Below, one piece after another: positions 60,909 through 64,000 of a stretch of DNA of 64,000 bases; within the stretch, counting starts at the first letter, position 1; every line of letters begins with the position of its first letter. Both the position numbers and the translations under genes were made by a program. This stretch comes from QHXW01 sp963752965 (lineage in GTDB: Bacteria > Acidobacteriota > Terriglobia > Bryobacterales > Bryobacteraceae). The stretch is from assembly GCA_963752965.1 (NCBI GenBank), contig CAVWAJ010000017.1, forward strand, positions 434,001-498,000. Direction: 5' to 3'. A model generated the notes under the pieces. It ran no database searches and had not been told where the DNA came from. It saw nothing but the letters and a program-made list of their open reading frames with translations.

Positions 60909-63458
60909 CTATTTAAACACATCCATAAGGCGCCGGAAAAACCCCTTGCGCTTTTCGGGCTTCTGGCCCTGTTGATCGCGAGAGCTGCCGGGCTGGCCAT
61001 TGGGAGCCGCCGCGGCGGGGGCATGACGCAAACGCGGGTCGGCGGAAGCCACTTGGGTGCCGCTGGCGGGAGTGACGGGGGGAGGCGACGGAAGTTCCCA
61101 CCCCGCTACGTGCGTAGCGCCGGGGTTGGAACCGCCATGCAGGGGGCAGGTTCCCACGGGTTGCGTTCCAGCAATGAACACTTCGGTTCTCTGATTCGGG
61201 CAGAATGGCGTGGCCGGCATACCCGATTGTGGATCGATGGCTACGGAAACAATGCCGTCGGGAGCCTGGAACGGTTTGGCGTCGCGGTAAGCGCGGTAGG
61301 CGAGCGCCCGCTTCATGAATTCCGCCCAGATCGGAGCGGCGGAGTGGGCGCCTTCCAGGTCCAGTGGCCGGCTGTCGTCAAATCCCACCCAAACTATGCA
61401 CAGCAGCTCCGTGGTGAATCCAGCGAACCAGCCGTCGCGGTCTGAGGTTCCTGTTTTACCTGCTGCGGGAACTGTAAAGCCGCCGGCACGAACCGCTGCG
61501 GCGGTCCCAGAGCGCAGCACTTCTTCGAGCAGGTTGACCAGCAAGTAGGTCACGCGTGGATCCAGCACCTGCCGGGTTTCTGGCTTGGGCTGATAGAACG
61601 CCGATCCATTCTGCGCGCGCACCAGCGTGATCCAGTTCGGTTTGGTGTACGTACCCTGATTGGCAAAAACCGTATAGGCGCCCGCGATCTCGAGAGGTGT
61701 GGTGTCGTAGGACCCGATGGCCACGGCGGGCGTGGCCTGGATGTCTTCGTTCAGCCCAGCCTTCTTGGCCAACTGCACCACGGCGTCATAGCCAATCATC
61801 TCGGCCACCTTGATGGTAGCGACGTTCATGGAGTGCGCCAGCGCTTCGCGCAGCGTCACCTCGCCGTGAAATTCGTGCTTGAAATTGCTGGGCTCGTAGG
61901 GCTTGTTGTCGAACCAGAAGGTTGTCGGCACATCGTCGACTATGGTTGCCGGGGTGACGATCCGCGGGCCGCCGTCCACCGCCGTATTCAGCGCAGCGGC
62001 GTAAACGAACGGCTTGAACGAAGACCCCGGCTGGCGCAAAGACAGCACACGGTTCAACTGACTGATGCCGTAGTTCCGTCCGCCGATCAGAGCCTTAATG
62101 GCTCCCGTGTGCGGATCGAGGGCAATGAGCGACACCTGCGCATCGGGAAACGGCACGTTCTTGAAGCGGCGCTGTCTCTTCAGTTGCTCATCCACATGCT
62201 GCATGCCGAGACGTACGGACTCGACCGCCGCCCGCTGAAGATCGAGATCCAGGGTGGTGTAGATGCGATAGGAAGTAGACTGAAAATCCTTGTCCTGAAA
62301 GTGAGTCTGCAGGTCGTCGTTCACCAGGTCGACGAAGTACGGCGCCTCTGTCGATTCTGATCCTCCAGACACCAGTTGAACCGGTGCGTCGCATGCCAGC
62401 GCATAGTCGCGCTCACTGATGTAGCCGTTCTGCTGCATGAGCGACAGCACCACGTTGCGCCGTTCACGGATACGGTCCGGGTGGCGGAAGGGATTGTAGT
62501 AGCTGGGCCGCTGTATCATGCCCGCCAGCATCGCCGCCTCGGGAATCGTGAGCTGCCGGAGATCTTTGCCGAAATAGGCCTGCGCCGCTTCACCGAATCC
62601 TCGAATGCCGAAGCTTCCGCGCTGCCCAAGGCTGATCTGGTTGCAATAGAATTCGAAGATCTCTTGCTTGGAGAGCTTCTGCTCCAGCTCGAGTGTGATC
62701 ATCACCTCCGCGGCCTTGCGCCGCCAGTTCTTTTCGTTGTCCAGCCAGAAGCTACGGGCGAGCTGCATACTTAGCGTGGAGGCGCCCTCGGCTTTGCGGC
62801 CTTGCCTGAGGTCGTCGTATACCGCTTTCACGATGCGGATTGGGTCGAACCCGGAATGCTGGAAGAAGCGCTTGTCTTCGGCGGAAATAATGGCCTGGAC
62901 CAGAACCTGCGGAATATCGGCGTAGTGCACGATACGCCGCTTCTCGCGATTGCGGTCGTAAAGATTGGTGATGAGCTGCGGCTCCAGTTGAAACTGCTCG
63001 CGGTCGGTGTTGTCCTGCAAGGAGATGATCTGGGAAATCCGGCCGTTGGCGAATTTGATGACGCCCGCTTCCTCGCGAAAATAGGAATCGTGCCCGGGAA
63101 AAATCTCGAGCGCGCCGTCGGGCCGCACATTGAACCAGCCCATGGGATTGTCGCGCGATTCGCGGTAGCCGGCGCGGCGCAACGCAAGCACGATGTCATC
63201 GGCGGAAATGGCGTCGCCCACACCGACCACTTTGGGCGCAGCGTAAATTTTCGAGGTGTTGGCAAACGGGCCCGCGCGCAGCTTCTCGTCGATGAGCCGC
63301 GAGTATTTGACGTAGAAATAGGTGAAGCCAAGAACGCCGGCCGTGACCAGCAGCACCACACCCGCGAGCAGGGCTTTTCCGAAAGGGCCCATGATGAAGC
63401 GGGCAAGCCTGGCATCCCTCGGGACCCGGACTTTTACTTCCTTCTTCTTACGGGCCAT
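60909..63458 (-). CDS. mrcA: Penicillin-binding protein 1A (bifunctional)
   Basis: This 849-residue class A penicillin-binding protein polymerises and cross-links peptidoglycan. The membrane anchor lies near residues 28-48. The transglycosylase domain has ISAEDKRFFQHSGFDPIRI and ASTLSMQLARSFWLDNEKNW, and the transpeptidase domain has the serine motif RQPGSSFKPF, HSMNVATI and AGKTGTSD. A C-terminal proline-rich tail follows. Paralogues such as PBP1B and PBP1C are possible; the symbol follows the PBP1A family. Confidence 0.93.
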   Translation of the reverse strand: MARKKKEVKVRVPRDARLARFIMGPFGKALLAGVVLLVTAGVLGFTYFYVKYSRLIDEKLRAGPFANTSKIYAAPKVVGVGDAISADDIVLALRRAGYRESRDNPMGWFNVRPDGALEIFPGHDSYFREEAGVIKFANGRISQIISLQDNTDREQFQLEPQLITNLYDRNREKRRIVHYADIPQVLVQAIISAEDKRFFQHSGFDPIRIVKAVYDDLRQGRKAEGASTLSMQLARSFWLDNEKNWRRKAAEVMITLELEQKLSKQEIFEFYCNQISLGQRGSFGIRGFGEAAQAYFGKDLRQLTIPEAAMLAGMIQRPSYYNPFRHPDRIRERRNVVLSLMQQNGYISERDYALACDAPVQLVSGGSESTEAPYFVDLVNDDLQTHFQDKDFQSTSYRIYTTLDLDLQRAAVESVRLGMQHVDEQLKRQRRFKNVPFPDAQVSLIALDPHTGAIKALIGGRNYGISQLNRVLSLRQPGSSFKPFVYAAALNTAVDGGPRIVTPATIVDDVPTTFWFDNKPYEPSNFKHEFHGEVTLREALAHSMNVATIKVAEMIGYDAVVQLAKKAGLNEDIQATPAVAIGSYDTTPLEIAGAYTVFANQGTYTKPNWITLVRAQNGSAFYQPKPETRQVLDPRVTYLLVNLLEEVLRSGTAAAVRAGGFTVPAAGKTGTSDRDGWFAGFTTELLCIVWVGFDDSRPLDLEGAHSAAPIWAEFMKRALAYRAYRDAKPFQAPDGIVSVAIDPQSGMPATPFCPNQRTEVFIAGTQPVGTCPLHGGSNPGATHVAGWELPSPPPVTPASGTQVASADPRLRHAPAAAAPNGQPGSSRDQQGQKPEKRKGFFRRLMDVFK

Positions 63459-63810
63459 TCGACTCTTTTATTGTAGACGAGAAATGCAGCTCGACGGTGT
63501 ACAAGGGAAGGCTGACCCGGACCGCGTAGCGGATCGCAAAGCGGCTGGTGCCGGGCAAGCGTCGAATCTGCAACTGGTTGGGCGGAAGGTCGAGGCCCAG
63601 CGAGCGGCCGCGGGCGAAAATCACTTGCCGCGCTTGGTCCTCAGAGCGGAGAGCCGCCTCCCGAAGAAGTTTCTGGAGTTGGAAATTGTGCAAATAGACC
63701 GGGGCCAGAACGCCGCCGATCCCGACCAGAACGCCGAGTACCGCTAAGCCTGCCGCGATTCGCCAAATGGGAGGGCGGGTGGAACCGGGACGCTCCGCGG
63801 CGTCACTCAC
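63448..63810 (-). CDS. Small membrane protein of unknown function
   Basis: This 120-residue protein has one transmembrane helix (IAAGLAVLGVLVGIGGVLAPV, residues 17-37) and an alpha/beta-like extracytoplasmic part. I do not recognise a family. It starts at GTG 63810 overlapping the stop of the gene upstream (GTGA) and overlaps the PBP1A start by 11 bases, so it is part of this operon and could be linked to cell-wall synthesis by context. Confidence 0.65.
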   Translation of the reverse strand: MSDAAERPGSTRPPIWRIAAGLAVLGVLVGIGGVLAPVYLHNFQLQKLLREAALRSEDQARQVIFARGRSLGLDLPPNQLQIRRLPGTSRFAIRYAVRVSLPLYTVELHFSSTIKESNGP

Positions 63811-64000
63811 GGGTGCGGCTCAGAGTCCTTCGAAGCCGCCGCGCACAGCTCTTCCCACATGTCGCCACTCCCGGTCCACTCCGCGCTGTCGATGCCGGAT
63901 ATTTGCAGCTCCTCCTCTCTCAGGGTGCCGTGGCCGTAGGGGCAGATATACTCGATGCGCGGCCGGCCGAGTTGTAACATGCGGTCCCACGAACCGGTCT
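63807..64000 (-). CDS. Partial small CDS at the right edge
   Basis: The right edge cuts a gene on the minus strand. The visible 64 residues end with EPHP and contain YICPYGHGTLREEELQISG, a cysteine- and histidine-containing segment that could bind metal, and DMWEELCAAAS. The stop codon overlaps the start of the next gene (GTGA), which supports that this is a real gene. No family is recognised. Confidence 0.5.
   Translation of the reverse strand, partial: TGSWDRMLQLGRPRIEYICPYGHGTLREEELQISGIDSAEWTGSGDMWEELCAAASKDSEPHP

Overview
The window reads as a chromosomal segment of a GC-rich, Gram-negative, non-fermenting heterotroph. The best guess is an acidobacterium of the Solibacter/Bryobacter type. 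That rests on gene style (long S41 peptidase, FHA-GAF-PP2C protein, Cu monooxygenase with haem motif, esterase-SMP-30 fusion, exosortase H) and is inference: there is no rRNA gene to settle it. I see no tRNA or rRNA gene, CRISPR array, transposase, integrase or replication origin.

Layout. 1-2.7 kb: 3' end of an IscA/ErpA Fe-S carrier, a YeiH-type exporter divergent from its LysR regulator, and a 66-aa zinc-ribbon protein. 2.7-3.25 kb: a gene-free stretch with inverted repeats. 3.25-8.2 kb: a membrane TPR protein and smc. 8.3-11.6 kb: an overlapping three-gene operon (acyl-CoA carboxylase beta subunit, AtuA-like, AtuA C-terminal-like). 11.8-16.2 kb: an accessory island with a putative PD-(D/E)XK nuclease followed by five toxin-antitoxin remnants or modules (orphan MntA, HicBA, HigBA, ParDE, MazEF), two of them with frame damage in the toxin. 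16.3-18.6 kb: a compact protein-sorting locus with exosortase H, its membrane partner and two IPTL-CTERM substrates.

18.7-35.1 kb is a nearly unbroken plus-strand housekeeping run: HlyD-type protein, AhpD-like protein, rlmB, a methyltransferase with duplicated beta modules, ggt, a TIM-barrel isomerase, asnS, arginase, ddl, an S41 peptidase, gdhA, mutS and anmK. Ddl, AnmK, the later PBP1A and LspA/Lgt give a strong cell-envelope theme. 35.1-40.5 kb is the leucine operon leuABCD on the minus strand, with a LysR gene divergent from it and a hairpin-rich leader before leuA. LeuA lacks the allosteric domain.

40.5-48.7 kb: copper monooxygenase-like protein, an ORF6N-domain gene carrying two identical 27-bp palindromes, ileS-lspA-lgt, a GT2 glycosyltransferase, a coiled-coil membrane protein and a site-2 protease. 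48.8-53.7 kb: enolase-superfamily enzyme, esterase-SMP-30 fusion, DksA-like zinc finger, ComF (no normal start codon) and an HNH endonuclease. 53.7-64 kb: TonB, xseA, Fur, FHA-GAF-PP2C phosphatase, two TPR proteins, PBP1A and two small overlapping genes at the right edge.

The least ordinary parts are the nuclease/toxin-antitoxin island (11.8-16.2 kb), the self-contained exosortase H locus, the ORF6N palindrome pair and the leu leader.
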